DNA from: Gottfriedia solisilvae
GTDB taxonomy: Bacteria; Bacillota; Bacilli; Bacillales; Bacillaceae_G
Direction of reading: 5' to 3'
DNA: 64,000 nt
Assembly (NCBI RefSeq): GCF_002128405.1
Contig: NZ_NETJ01000002.1
Coordinates: 682,001 to 746,000, forward strand
Part shown: positions 26,515 through 36,703 of the stretch, piece after piece
Layout: every line of letters begins with the position of its first letter
How positions within the stretch are numbered: the first letter of the stretch is position 1
Made by a program: the position numbers and the translations under genes
Notes under the pieces: generated by a model
Told to the model about the DNA's origin: nothing
The model's database searches: none
Seen by the model: only the letters and a program-made list of their open reading frames with translations

Positions 26515-27045
26515 ATGGGGGTTATGAATACAATCTCGCTATATATCATTCCCTTTATCATCGCAGTCATCTTAATTCATGGAACATGGAAAAAGGTTCC
26601 TACCTACGAATCATTTGTAGAAGGCGGAAAAGAAGGGGTTACAATTGCAGTTCAATTAATTCCGTTTTTAGTTGGTATGTTAGTTTCAATATCAATATTT
26701 AGAGCTTCTGGTGCCTTAGAATTTTGTGTTGAACTTCTCCGTCCTTTACTAGCCTCTCTTGGTATACCAGCAGAAGTATTTCCTCTGGCGATTATTCGCC
26801 CAATATCTGGATCGGCAGGTTTAAGTATTACAGCCGATCTAATTAAAACGTATGGACCAGATTCTTTTATCGGACGACTTGCGTCAACTATGCAAGGTAG
26901 TACTGATACAACTTTATATGTTTTAACGGTATATTTTGGTGCTGTAGGGATTCGAAAAATGGGCGATGCCTTAAAGGTTGGTTTACTTGCGGACGCACTT
27001 AGCATTATCTTTTCTATTGTATTTGTAACGATATTCTTTACTTAA
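26515..27045 (+). CDS. spmB: Spore maturation protein B
   Basis: Membrane protein of 176 residues, Gate-domain partner of SpmA; segment AIIRPISGSAGLSITADLI and GRLASTMQGSTDTTLYVLTVYFG are characteristic. It begins directly after the spmA stop with no gap, using GGGGAGAAG at the spmA end as its ribosome site. A terminator follows. Confidence 0.93.
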   Translation: MGVMNTISLYIIPFIIAVILIHGTWKKVPTYESFVEGGKEGVTIAVQLIPFLVGMLVSISIFRASGALEFCVELLRPLLASLGIPAEVFPLAIIRPISGSAGLSITADLIKTYGPDSFIGRLASTMQGSTDTTLYVLTVYFGAVGIRKMGDALKVGLLADALSIIFSIVFVTIFFT

Positions 27046-27047
27046 TG

Positions 27048-27093
27048 TAAAGTACTTTTATTCCTAATTGAAAGGTATAAAAGTACTTTTTTA
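27048..27093 (+). terminator. Terminator after spmB
   Basis: AAAGTACTTTTAT-CC pairs with GG-ATAAAAGTACTTTTTT, one bulged base, around TAATTGAAA. Confidence 0.88.
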
Positions 27094-27145
27094 TTGCGTG
27101 ATAAAAATAAATATCTTATAATACCAATAAGAATAGTTGGTATTA
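27094..27145 (+). promoter_or_regulatory. mccA promoter with overlapping palindromic operator
   Basis: TTGCGT (27094-27099), 17 bp, TATAAT (27117-27122). A perfect inverted repeat, TAATACCAA (27119-27127)/TTGGTATTA (27137-27145), covers the -10 and start site, the right place for a repressor. By homology with the B. subtilis yrrT operon the candidate is CymR; the sequence alone does not prove which protein binds. Confidence 0.65.
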
Positions 27146-27229
27146 AGACAACGTTCAATTTTACCCATGTTGCATATAATGGATTGGAAGAAACTAACCT
27201 TTTTTTGTGGCATAAAGGAGCTTGAAATT

Positions 27230-29309
<2,080 letters not shown>

Positions 29310-29951
29310 ATGGGCAGAGAATTTTTAGATGTATTCACAGGTTGGGCTGAAAGTTATGATTCATTCGTTCAAGGTCAGGATGCAGAGTATAAAGAAGTAT
29401 TCCGACGTTATGATGAAATTTTAGATGAAATTGTAAAACGAAGTGGGGAAAATGTACTTGAATTTGGAATTGGTACTGGTAATTTAACAAAGCTTTTAAT
29501 CGATTCTAACAAACAAGTATTTCCGATTGAACCATCACCAGAAATGAGACTAATTGCCTCTAAAAAATTAGGTGAAAATATTGTCATTCATGATGGAGAT
29601 TTAATTGATTTTCCAAAACCAACTCAACAAATTGATACAATTGTAAGTTCTTATGTTTTTCATCATTTAACAGATGATGAAAAATATGAGGCTATTAAAC
29701 TATATCATTCATTGTTACCAGTAAACGGAAAAATTATTTTTGCAGATACGATGTTCCAAACAGAGGAAGCATTTCAAAATGAAATTACAAAGGCAGATCA
29801 AGCCAATTTCATCGATTTAAGAGATGACTTGAAAAGAGAATATTATCCATTAATACCAGTTATTCGTTCTCATTTCGAAAAAAATGGATTTTCAGTCAGT
29901 TTCCAACAATTTAATGATTTTGTTTGGATTGTAGAAGCAAAAAAACTATAG
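29310..29951 (+). CDS. SAM-dependent methyltransferase YrrT-like
   Basis: Class I methyltransferase of 213 residues. Motif I ENVLEFGIGTGNLTKLL near residue 47 and the acidic post-motifs VFPIEPSPEM and VIHDGDLIDF are visible, followed by DTIVSSYVFHHL. The best-known counterpart is YrrT of the B. subtilis methionine-to-cysteine operon; its methyl acceptor is not established. The ATG abuts the mccB stop and luxS follows after 25 bp. Confidence 0.82.
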   Translation: MGREFLDVFTGWAESYDSFVQGQDAEYKEVFRRYDEILDEIVKRSGENVLEFGIGTGNLTKLLIDSNKQVFPIEPSPEMRLIASKKLGENIVIHDGDLIDFPKPTQQIDTIVSSYVFHHLTDDEKYEAIKLYHSLLPVNGKIIFADTMFQTEEAFQNEITKADQANFIDLRDDLKREYYPLIPVIRSHFEKNGFSVSFQQFNDFVWIVEAKKL

Positions 29952-29976
29952 AGAGATTTTTTAGGAGGAAATAAAT

Positions 29977-30450
29977 ATGCCATCAGTAGAAAGTTTTGAA
30001 TTAGATCATACAAAAGTAGTTGCACCGTATATTAGACATTGTGGAACACACCAAGTTGGTACAGATGGAGTTGTAACAAAATATGATATCCGTTTTTGCC
30101 AACCAAACAAACAAGCGTTACAGCCTGCAACAATTCATACATTAGAGCATTTATTAGCTTTAAATGTAAGAGAAGCAGTGCCAGCAGGTGAACCATTCAA
30201 AATCATCGATTTATCACCAATGGGTTGCCAAACAGGCTTCTATTTAATAATTGCGGGAGAACCGTCAATTTCAGACGTAATTGCATTATTACGTAAAACA
30301 GCTGAATTAGGAATTCAAGTTGAAGAAGTGCCAGCTGCAAATGAACTACAATGTGGTCAAGCGAAACTTCATGATCTTGAAGGTGCTAAAAAGTGGTTGA
30401 AATATTGGAGCGAACAAACAGACGAAAAACTAGCAAGTGTCTTTGCTTAA
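29977..30450 (+). CDS. luxS: S-ribosylhomocysteine lyase (AI-2 synthase)
   Basis: Splits S-ribosylhomocysteine to homocysteine and DPD, the precursor of autoinducer AI-2. It is 157 residues. The metal-binding H54-TLE57H58 motif, catalytic Cys84 (PMGC) and third ligand Cys126 (LQCGQ) are all present. SD TTAGGAGG before ATG 29977. Homocysteine produced here feeds MccA and MccB encoded upstream in the same operon; mtnN, which makes its substrate, is not in the cluster. Confidence 0.96.
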   Translation: MPSVESFELDHTKVVAPYIRHCGTHQVGTDGVVTKYDIRFCQPNKQALQPATIHTLEHLLALNVREAVPAGEPFKIIDLSPMGCQTGFYLIIAGEPSISDVIALLRKTAELGIQVEEVPAANELQCGQAKLHDLEGAKKWLKYWSEQTDEKLASVFA

Positions 30451-30476
30451 TGTAAATATGTAAATAAAAAAAACAT

Positions 30477-30562
30477 AAAACGTCATCAATAATTTACCTC
30501 ACTTACTAAATGTTAGACATAACTAACATTTAGAAAGTGAGGTAATAGATGGCGTTTTTTTA
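30477..30562. terminator. Long hairpin terminator after luxS
   Basis: Extended stem: AAAACGTCATC/GATGGCGTTTT outside, TTACCTCACTT/AAGTGAGGTAA and CTAAATGTTA/TAACATTTAG inside, around GACATAAC. A-run on the left and T-run on the right serve both luxS and the convergent gene. Confidence 0.9.
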
Positions 30563-30577
30563 TTTAAGAAAAACTTC

Positions 30578-30850
30578 TTAATTGATGACAAGCAGTAATT
30601 TTTCTTTAGGTACTGTAAACTTGATTTCACCAATATTTTCTTCAATATCTTCAATTGTAGGTATTTCATCAAAACTTTGGATAGAAATTGCATCATCTAA
30701 ACATAATAGGATATAGGGATAATTTGTTTCTGTAGAATCATAGATTAGCTTGTATGCTTTCGAAGGTTTATGAGAAGTAAAAAATACATCGCCTAGTTTA
30801 AACGACCCAACTGAATTATATTTTATTGATGGATTAAAAGAATAATTCAT
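30578..30850 (-). CDS. Small protein of unknown function, paralog of 30917-31195
   Basis: 90 residues, not recognised. It aligns with the next gene upstream: both have a GD/GSVxxTxK block, then NYPYILLCLDDA versus EYPYVLVSLSDA, PTIEDIEENIGEI versus PTLGDIEDWIGEI, and KEKLLLVI at the end. No signal peptide or membrane segment; the composition suggests a small beta-rich fold. ATG has AAGGAG upstream on the minus strand. Convergent with luxS. Confidence 0.72.
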   Translation of the reverse strand: MNYSFNPSIKYNSVGSFKLGDVFFTSHKPSKAYKLIYDSTETNYPYILLCLDDAISIQSFDEIPTIEDIEENIGEIKFTVPKEKLLLVIN

Positions 30851-30916
30851 ATTGTATTCTCCTTTTTAAGTTAATAGATATAGTATTGACACCTTATTGT
30901 TTGAATAAACTTTTGA

Positions 30917-31195
30917 TTAATAATTTGCTTGAATTGTAATGGCGAGTTTATTTTTTTGGGTAACCATAGTAATTTCTCCAATCCAATCTTCTATATCACC
31001 TAAGGTAGGCATAATATCGTAATTTTGAACTAATCTAGCATCTGACAATGAAACAAGTACATAAGGATATTCCTCTTCATTCTCCTCATATACAAGCATA
31101 TAAACCGTTTCATGCTTCTTTGTGATTAGAACACTTCCAGGGGAAATGACCTTTGTACGATCAAATGCTGAAGGGTGTTTTAATGTTAAATTCAT
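30917..31195 (-). CDS. Small protein of unknown function, paralog of 30578-30850
   Basis: 92 residues, unknown family. Shares about a third to a half of its positions, by eye, with the gene 66 bp downstream, so the pair arose by tandem duplication. Conserved acidic, Pro- and Gly-containing core PTLGDIEDWIGEI. Ribosome site GAGGTATT overlaps the stop of the upstream small ORF at 31206, suggesting coupled translation. Confidence 0.72.
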   Translation of the reverse strand: MNLTLKHPSAFDRTKVISPGSVLITKKHETVYMLVYEENEEEYPYVLVSLSDARLVQNYDIMPTLGDIEDWIGEITMVTQKNKLAITIQANY

Positions 31196-31205
31196 TTTGA
31201 ATACC

Positions 31206-31415
31206 TCATTTCTGCAAATCTAGTAAATTATATGTGACCTTTCCTAAAATATTCGTAAAGTGATAGAGTTGAAAACTGACATTCGGATTCTTTTCTGAAA
31301 TAAGACATTTTGGTGGGTCAAAACGATACATAGTTTGTTGCTTGCCTAATATTATAAAAAATTGTTGATCTATCAAAGCCCTAATACCTTTGATTTGGAG
31401 AGCATATTTCTTCAT
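31206..31415 (-). CDS. Possible small protein (69 aa)
   Basis: 69-residue frame, MKKYALQIKGIRALIDQQFF then ILGKQQTMYRFDPPKCLI, ending 10 bp before the 92-residue gene. No clear SD before its ATG. The position and overlapping stop/SD make it a plausible first member of a three-gene unit; it could also be a chance frame. Confidence 0.45.
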   Translation of the reverse strand: MKKYALQIKGIRALIDQQFFIILGKQQTMYRFDPPKCLISEKNPNVSFQLYHFTNILGKVTYNLLDLQK

Positions 31416-31524
31416 TTAAAGTTTATAAATGAATCCCTTTTGAGCTCGGACAAGCTTTTTACACTTTTCAACTTGTATTCAGTCGTATAAATCTGTATGA
31501 TGGTTGAAGAGGTGAATTGAGCGA

Positions 31525-32253
31525 ATGGAAAGATTGCAAAAGGTTATTGCTAGAGCCGGGATTGCTTCTCGACGTAAAGCAGAAGAATTAATTAAAGAAG
31601 GAAAAGTTAAAGTAAATGGTCAAATTGTTACTGAACTTGGTGTAAAGGTTACTAGTAACGATAAAGTTGAAGTGGATGAAGTTCCAATCGATAAAGAAGA
31701 ACCAGTATACTTTATTTTATATAAACCATCTGGCGTCATTTCTAGTGTGTCTGATGATAAAGGTAGAAAAGTCGTAACGGATTTCTTTCCAATGATTCCA
31801 CAACGAATTTTTCCAATAGGCAGATTGGATTACGATACATCAGGAATTATTCTTTTAACGAATGATGGTGAATTCTCGAATTTACTACAGCATCCTAAGT
31901 ATGAAATTGATAAAGAATATATTGCGAAAGTAAAAGGGATTCCAACTAAAGAGCAGTTGCGTAAATTAGAACGTGGAATTGTACTAGAAGATGGAAAAAC
32001 AGCCCCAGCTCAGGTAAAAATGATTTCACTTGATAAGAAGAAAAACACTGCAATCATTAGATTGGTCATTCATGAAGGTAGAAACCGTCAAGTAAAAAGA
32101 ATGCTTGAGGCGATCGGAACTCCTGTTATGAAGTTAAAACGTGAGCGTTATGCGTTCTTAGATTTATCTGGATTAACTGCTGGTGATGCAAGAGAGTTAT
32201 CACCACATGAGGTAAAACAATTAAGAGCGATGGCTTCAGCAAAGCCACGTTGA
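31525..32253 (+). CDS. rluB: 23S rRNA pseudouridine synthase B
   Basis: RsuA/RluB-family pseudouridine synthase of 242 residues; by homology modifies U2605-equivalent of 23S rRNA. N-terminal S4 RNA-binding domain (residues 2-60, RLQKVIARAGIASRRKAEEL) then the catalytic GRLDYDTSG at 99-107 with Asp102. It precedes the res genes as ypuL does in B. subtilis. SD AGAGGTG. Confidence 0.94.
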   Translation: MERLQKVIARAGIASRRKAEELIKEGKVKVNGQIVTELGVKVTSNDKVEVDEVPIDKEEPVYFILYKPSGVISSVSDDKGRKVVTDFFPMIPQRIFPIGRLDYDTSGIILLTNDGEFSNLLQHPKYEIDKEYIAKVKGIPTKEQLRKLERGIVLEDGKTAPAQVKMISLDKKKNTAIIRLVIHEGRNRQVKRMLEAIGTPVMKLKRERYAFLDLSGLTAGDARELSPHEVKQLRAMASAKPR

Positions 32254-32256
32254 CAA

Positions 32257-32287
32257 AAAGACTCGGCCATTGCCGAGTTTTTTCTTG
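32257..32287 (+). terminator. Terminator after rluB
   Basis: ACTCGGC/GCCGAGT stem with CATT loop and TTTTTT. Confidence 0.92.
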
Positions 32288-32405
32288 CGTGAAAACAATT
32301 ATGTAGAATAGATGTTAGAATATTTAGTCTTTTGTTTCGTACCTTCATATTTCTATTCAAGAATAGGAAATAATGATATTCTTACATATGGGAGGAACTG
32401 CTTAT

Positions 32406-32933
32406 ATGAAAAAAAATAGAACGTTAATTCGTACACTAATCCTTTTAATTATGGTTGCTGCAATCGGTTATACTTTTTACATAAATTTCTTTAAGGAAGA
32501 TGAAGTGGTAAGCAAAGGGAGTACTGCACCTAACTTTGCATTAACTGAACTGAATTCTGAAGATAAATTTACACTTTCTGAGCAGAAAGGAAAAGGTGTC
32601 ATCGTTAATTTTTGGGGTACTTGGTGTGAGCCTTGTAAACGTGAAATGCCTTTTATGAATGAGTTATATCAAAAGTATAAAGATCAAGGCATTGAATTAT
32701 TTGCGTTAAATGCAGATGAGTCAGAGTTTTCCGTGAAAAAATTTGTAAGCGATTATAAACTTACATTCCCGATTGCGATTGATAAAGATCAAGAGATTTT
32801 AAACATTTATGGTGTGAATCCATTACCGACTACATTTTTTGTAAGTCCTGATGGAAAAGTAAAAAGAATTGTAACTGGTCAAATGACATCAACTTCTTTT
32901 GAAAATTATATTAAAGAAATATTACCAAAATGA
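32406..32933 (+). CDS. resA: Thiol-disulfide oxidoreductase ResA
   Basis: Membrane-anchored thioredoxin-like protein (175 residues) that reduces apocytochrome c cysteines for haem attachment outside the membrane. One N-terminal membrane anchor (residues 8-27), then a TlpA/AhpC-type fold with W-CEPC active site (Cys74, Cys77) and cis-Pro region NPLPTTFFV. ATG 32406 follows GGGAGGAA; the earlier in-frame start at 32373 would add residues not seen in the family. Confidence 0.93.
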   Translation: MKKNRTLIRTLILLIMVAAIGYTFYINFFKEDEVVSKGSTAPNFALTELNSEDKFTLSEQKGKGVIVNFWGTWCEPCKREMPFMNELYQKYKDQGIELFALNADESEFSVKKFVSDYKLTFPIAIDKDQEILNIYGVNPLPTTFFVSPDGKVKRIVTGQMTSTSFENYIKEILPK

Positions 32934-32961
32934 TGCTGTAAAATGAGTTAGGGGAAAAGAT

Positions 32962-34584
32962 ATGGAGACTTTTAAATGTGAATGTGGGCATTTGAATCAT
33001 GTTGGAACAGTAATCTGTGAATCCTGTGGGAAGCCGCAGGACGAAACTGCCACTGACCTACTTGATATGAAATATGAGGGTACAGCACGACGCTCGATCG
33101 TAAACAATCAAACTTTTATTGATAAAGTATGGACGTTTTTTTCTTCAGTAAAAGTTGCTGTAGTCATTATTGTCATTACATTGATAGCTGCTGCACTTGG
33201 AACAATTTTTCCTCAAAGAGATTTACTTCCACCAACTGCAGATCCAACAACTTATTACCAAGATGAATATGGTACATTCGGTAAAATCTATGACTTTATT
33301 GGACTAGATAATACCTTCAACTCTTGGTGGTTCATGTTACTAGTAGCTTCAATTGGAATATCACTAGTAATTTGTAGTTTAGATCGTATTGTTCCACTTT
33401 ATAAAGCTTTGAATAAACAAACGGTGACTAGACATCCAGGCTTTTTAAAGAGACAAAGAATGTTTGGAACAACGAAAGTGGAAAACATCACTGAGGAAAT
33501 TGAAAAAGCAAAGAAAAGCCTAATAAAGAAACGTTATAAAATTCGTGAAGAAAACGGTAATATACTTGCTGAAAAAGGTAGATTCTCTCGTTGGGGTCCT
33601 TATGTTAACCATATTGGATTAATCATTTTTTTAATTGGCGTAATGTTAAGATATGTGCCAGGGATGTATTTAGATAAAGCGCTATGGGTTCAAGAAGGCG
33701 AATTAAAGCCAATCGTTGGTACGAATCAAAATTATTATATTAAGCTAAATGACTTCCATATGGAAACTTATAATAAGAAAACTGAAGGAAAAGTTTACGA
33801 AGAAGCAATTGAACGTTTTGGTAATGATAAAATTCCAAAAAATTATCAAGCTGACGTAACATTATATAAACGTCAAGGGAATTTAATTCCTGGTGAAGAG
33901 CCGAAACTAACAAAAGTAAAAGATTTTAATATACGAGTAAATGAACCTTTAAAATTCCAAAATTTTGCTTTATATCAAGTAGACTATAAAATTGGAGAGT
34001 TTAGTGCATTTTTATTTACACTTGAAGATAAAAAAACTGGTAAGAAATTAGGTCCATTAAAAGTAGACTTACAAAATCCAAAAGAAGTTTATGATTTAAA
34101 GAATGGATACAAAGTAGAGCTTAGAAACTATTTTCCTGACTTTTATTTCAATTCAGATGGTGTTCCTGATACAAAAACAAGAAAACCAAATAATCCGGCA
34201 TTTGTATTTAAAATGACGACACCAGAGACGCCAAAAGGTGAAGTTGCATTCGTTGCAATTAAACAAAACATAGAGCCAGATGGTGTAAATAAATATAAAA
34301 TGACGTTTGCTGGTATTGAAACGAAAGATTCGACTGGATTAACAGTTCGTAAAGATTTAACACTTTGGTTACTAGGCATTGGAGGAACAATCTTTATGAT
34401 TGGTGTAATCCAAGGTATGTACTGGTATCATCGAAGAGTTTGGATCCAAAATCAAGATGGGGAAATTTGGATTGCAGCATTTACAAATAAAAACTATTAT
34501 GGTTTAAAACAAGAGTTGAAAAAAGTGTTGGGTGACACTAAGATTGAATTGCCAATCGATCAACAATCTGAAAAAAGTGTTTAA
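32962..34584 (+). CDS. resB: Cytochrome c biogenesis protein ResB
   Basis: System II (Ccs1-type) cytochrome c maturation protein, 540 residues. An N-terminal CECGHLNHVGTVICESCGKP forms a CxC..CxxC zinc-ribbon-like motif as in Bacillus ResB. Three membrane segments fall near residues 60-80, 120-140 and 210-230, with a large extracellular domain and a last membrane segment near 470-490. With ResC it carries haem to ResA-reduced apocytochrome. 12 bp before resC. Confidence 0.94.
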   Translation: METFKCECGHLNHVGTVICESCGKPQDETATDLLDMKYEGTARRSIVNNQTFIDKVWTFFSSVKVAVVIIVITLIAAALGTIFPQRDLLPPTADPTTYYQDEYGTFGKIYDFIGLDNTFNSWWFMLLVASIGISLVICSLDRIVPLYKALNKQTVTRHPGFLKRQRMFGTTKVENITEEIEKAKKSLIKKRYKIREENGNILAEKGRFSRWGPYVNHIGLIIFLIGVMLRYVPGMYLDKALWVQEGELKPIVGTNQNYYIKLNDFHMETYNKKTEGKVYEEAIERFGNDKIPKNYQADVTLYKRQGNLIPGEEPKLTKVKDFNIRVNEPLKFQNFALYQVDYKIGEFSAFLFTLEDKKTGKKLGPLKVDLQNPKEVYDLKNGYKVELRNYFPDFYFNSDGVPDTKTRKPNNPAFVFKMTTPETPKGEVAFVAIKQNIEPDGVNKYKMTFAGIETKDSTGLTVRKDLTLWLLGIGGTIFMIGVIQGMYWYHRRVWIQNQDGEIWIAAFTNKNYYGLKQELKKVLGDTKIELPIDQQSEKSV

Positions 34585-34596
34585 TAGGGGGAAAAT

Positions 34597-35763
34597 ATGT
34601 ACGAGCTAAGTAGTAATTTCTTATTTATTTCGTTTATATGTTACATCGTAGCTACTTTCTTTTTTGGTGGCTCGTTGAAAGTAAACGATCATGGACCTAA
34701 TAGATGGGCTACGATAGGAATATCAATCACTATTTTAGGGTTTTTATCACAAATCACTTATTTTATTACAAGATGGATTGCAGCGGGTCATGCACCTGTA
34801 AGTAATCTATTTGAGTTTATTACATTCTTTGGAATGATGTTAATTTTAGCATTCATTCTGATCCATTTTATTTACCGATTAAATATTATTGGATTATTTG
34901 CATTACCAATTGCAATTATTATTATTGCTTATGCAACTGTGTTCCCACATGAGATTAAACCATTGGTTCCTTCATTAAAAAGTTACTGGTTACATATTCA
35001 CGTAACAACTGCTGCTTTAGGTGAAGCGATTTTAGCGATTAGTTTTATAACTGGTTTAATTTATTTGATAAAAAATATTAATCAGTCAAAGTCTACGAAG
35101 AAAACTTTCTGGCTTGAAGCTGTTTTATATTTCTTAGTAACTGTTGTAGCGTTCATTCTAATTTCAACTGCATTTAATGCATCAGGTTACGAAGCGAAAT
35201 ACAATTGGGTTAATAAAGACGGTGTAAAAGAGGAAATGATCTACAATTTACCATCGATTGTTGGCCCACATAAAGGTGAATTAACAACAGAAGGTAAATT
35301 TGAAGCATTAGCCGAAATGCCGGCTTTAATCAATGCGAAAAAACTAAATACAGTTATTTGGTCAATTTTTGCAGGGATTGCGCTTTATCTAGTGATTCGA
35401 TTAATCATTAGAAAGCGAATTGGCGCATTTTTACAACCTTTTGTTCAAAAGGTTGATAGTGATTTATTAGATGAAATCGGATATCGTGCGGTAGCGATTG
35501 GGTTCCCTGTCTTTACTTTAGGTGGTTTAATCTTTGCGATGATTTGGGCTCAAATTGCTTGGACAAGATTTTGGAGCTGGGATCCTAAAGAGGACTGGGC
35601 ATTAATTACATGGTTATTCTACGCAGTATTCTTGCACCTACGTTTTAAACGTAACTGGCAAGGGGAAAAATCAGCTTGGTTGGCTGTACTTGGTTTTGCA
35701 ATCATCATGTTCAACCTAATTGCTGTTAACTTAATCATAGCTGGACTACATTCATACGCTTAA
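34597..35763 (+). CDS. resC: Cytochrome c biogenesis protein ResC (CcsB/CcsA family)
   Basis: Polytopic membrane haem-handling protein, 388 residues. The haem-binding WWD-type motif appears as [20 protein letters not shown] near residue 325. About eight membrane segments, with flanking conserved His residues (for example [16 protein letters not shown]). Closes the resABC group before a strong terminator. Confidence 0.94.
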   Translation: MYELSSNFLFISFICYIVATFFFGGSLKVNDHGPNRWATIGISITILGFLSQITYFITRWIAAGHAPVSNLFEFITFFGMMLILAFILIHFIYRLNIIGLFALPIAIIIIAYATVFPHEIKPLVPSLKSYWLHIHVTTAALGEAILAISFITGLIYLIKNINQSKSTKKTFWLEAVLYFLVTVVAFILISTAFNASGYEAKYNWVNKDGVKEEMIYNLPSIVGPHKGELTTEGKFEALAEMPALINAKKLNTVIWSIFAGIALYLVIRLIIRKRIGAFLQPFVQKVDSDLLDEIGYRAVAIGFPVFTLGGLIFAMIWAQIAWTRFWSWDPKEDWALITWLFYAVFLHLRFKRNWQGEKSAWLAVLGFAIIMFNLIAVNLIIAGLHSYA

Positions 35764-35818
35764 AAGATAAGCGGATGACATTCGAATTAGTACGACAGAA
35801 ATTGGATGTATTATAATT

Positions 35819-35863
35819 AAAGACAGAATAAAGTATGCTAGTTTACTTTATTCTGTCTTTTTT
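35819..35863 (+). terminator. Terminator between resC and resD
   Basis: AAAGACAGAATAAAGTA pairs perfectly with TACTTTATTCTGTCTTT around TGCTAGTT, then TTT. It separates resABC from resDE unless read through. Downstream, GTTCACAAATTGG (near 35917) resembles a ResD site on the reverse strand (low confidence). Confidence 0.9.
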
Positions 35864-35983
35864 GCTTTAATTATGGACTTGATGGAAATAATAAGTTCAT
35901 AGAATTATGTAAAAATGTTCACAAATTGGACTAGAATATACAATTTTTATTATGTAAAATTATGTAAAGGGGGTTTAATTAAA

Positions 35984-36703
35984 ATGGACCAAAACATAAA
36001 AATATTAATTGTAGATGATGAAGATCGAATTAGACGTTTACTAAAAATGTATTTAGAGCGTGATGGATACTTGATTGATGAAGCAGACAATGGTGAGGAT
36101 GCGTTAGAATTAGCGTTAAAAAATGATTACTCACTTATACTGTTAGATTTAATGATGCCTAAAATAGATGGAATTGAAGTTTGTAGAGAGTTAAGAAAAG
36201 TTAAAACGACACCGGTTATTATGCTTACTGCAAAAGGTGAAGAAACAAATCGTGTTCAAGGATTTGAAGTAGGTACAGATGATTATATTATTAAACCATT
36301 TAGCCCGCGTGAAGTAGTACTTAGGGTAAAAGCTTTATTAAGACGTTCATCAAATATGCCAGTCTTCACCTCGGACAATTCTTCTGCAAAGGATGTAGTT
36401 GTTTTCACCCATTTAACGATTGATAATGATGCACATAAAGTAATCGTTGAAGGTGAAGAAGTTAGCTTAACACCAAAAGAATATGAACTGTTATTATTTT
36501 TAGCAAAATCACCAGATAAAGTGTTTGACCGAGAGACATTGTTAAAATCGGTATGGCAATATGATTTCTTTGGAGACCTACGTACTGTTGATACACACGT
36601 AAAACGATTACGTGAAAAACTTAGTAAATGCTCTGAAGATGCGGCTAAAATGATCGTAACTGTTTGGGGTGTAGGTTATAAATTTGAGGTAGGTCAGGAG
36701 TAA
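35984..36703 (+). CDS. resD: Response regulator ResD
   Basis: OmpR-family regulator of 239 residues, activator of anaerobic and respiratory genes in B. subtilis. Receiver with VDDEDR acidic pocket, phospho-Asp in LILLDLMMP and conserved Lys in IIKPF, followed by a winged-helix DNA-binding domain ending VWGVGYKFE. ATG 35984 has AAAGGGGG upstream; the longer frame from 35915 has no support. Overlaps the resE ATG by one base. Confidence 0.95.
   Translation: MDQNIKILIVDDEDRIRRLLKMYLERDGYLIDEADNGEDALELALKNDYSLILLDLMMPKIDGIEVCRELRKVKTTPVIMLTAKGEETNRVQGFEVGTDDYIIKPFSPREVVLRVKALLRRSSNMPVFTSDNSSAKDVVVFTHLTIDNDAHKVIVEGEEVSLTPKEYELLLFLAKSPDKVFDRETLLKSVWQYDFFGDLRTVDTHVKRLREKLSKCSEDAAKMIVTVWGVGYKFEVGQE

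Noticed and set aside
27146-27229. S-box (SAM riboswitch) ahead of mccA
   Set aside because: The leader is too short and no S-box core is present; a palindromic operator explains regulation better.
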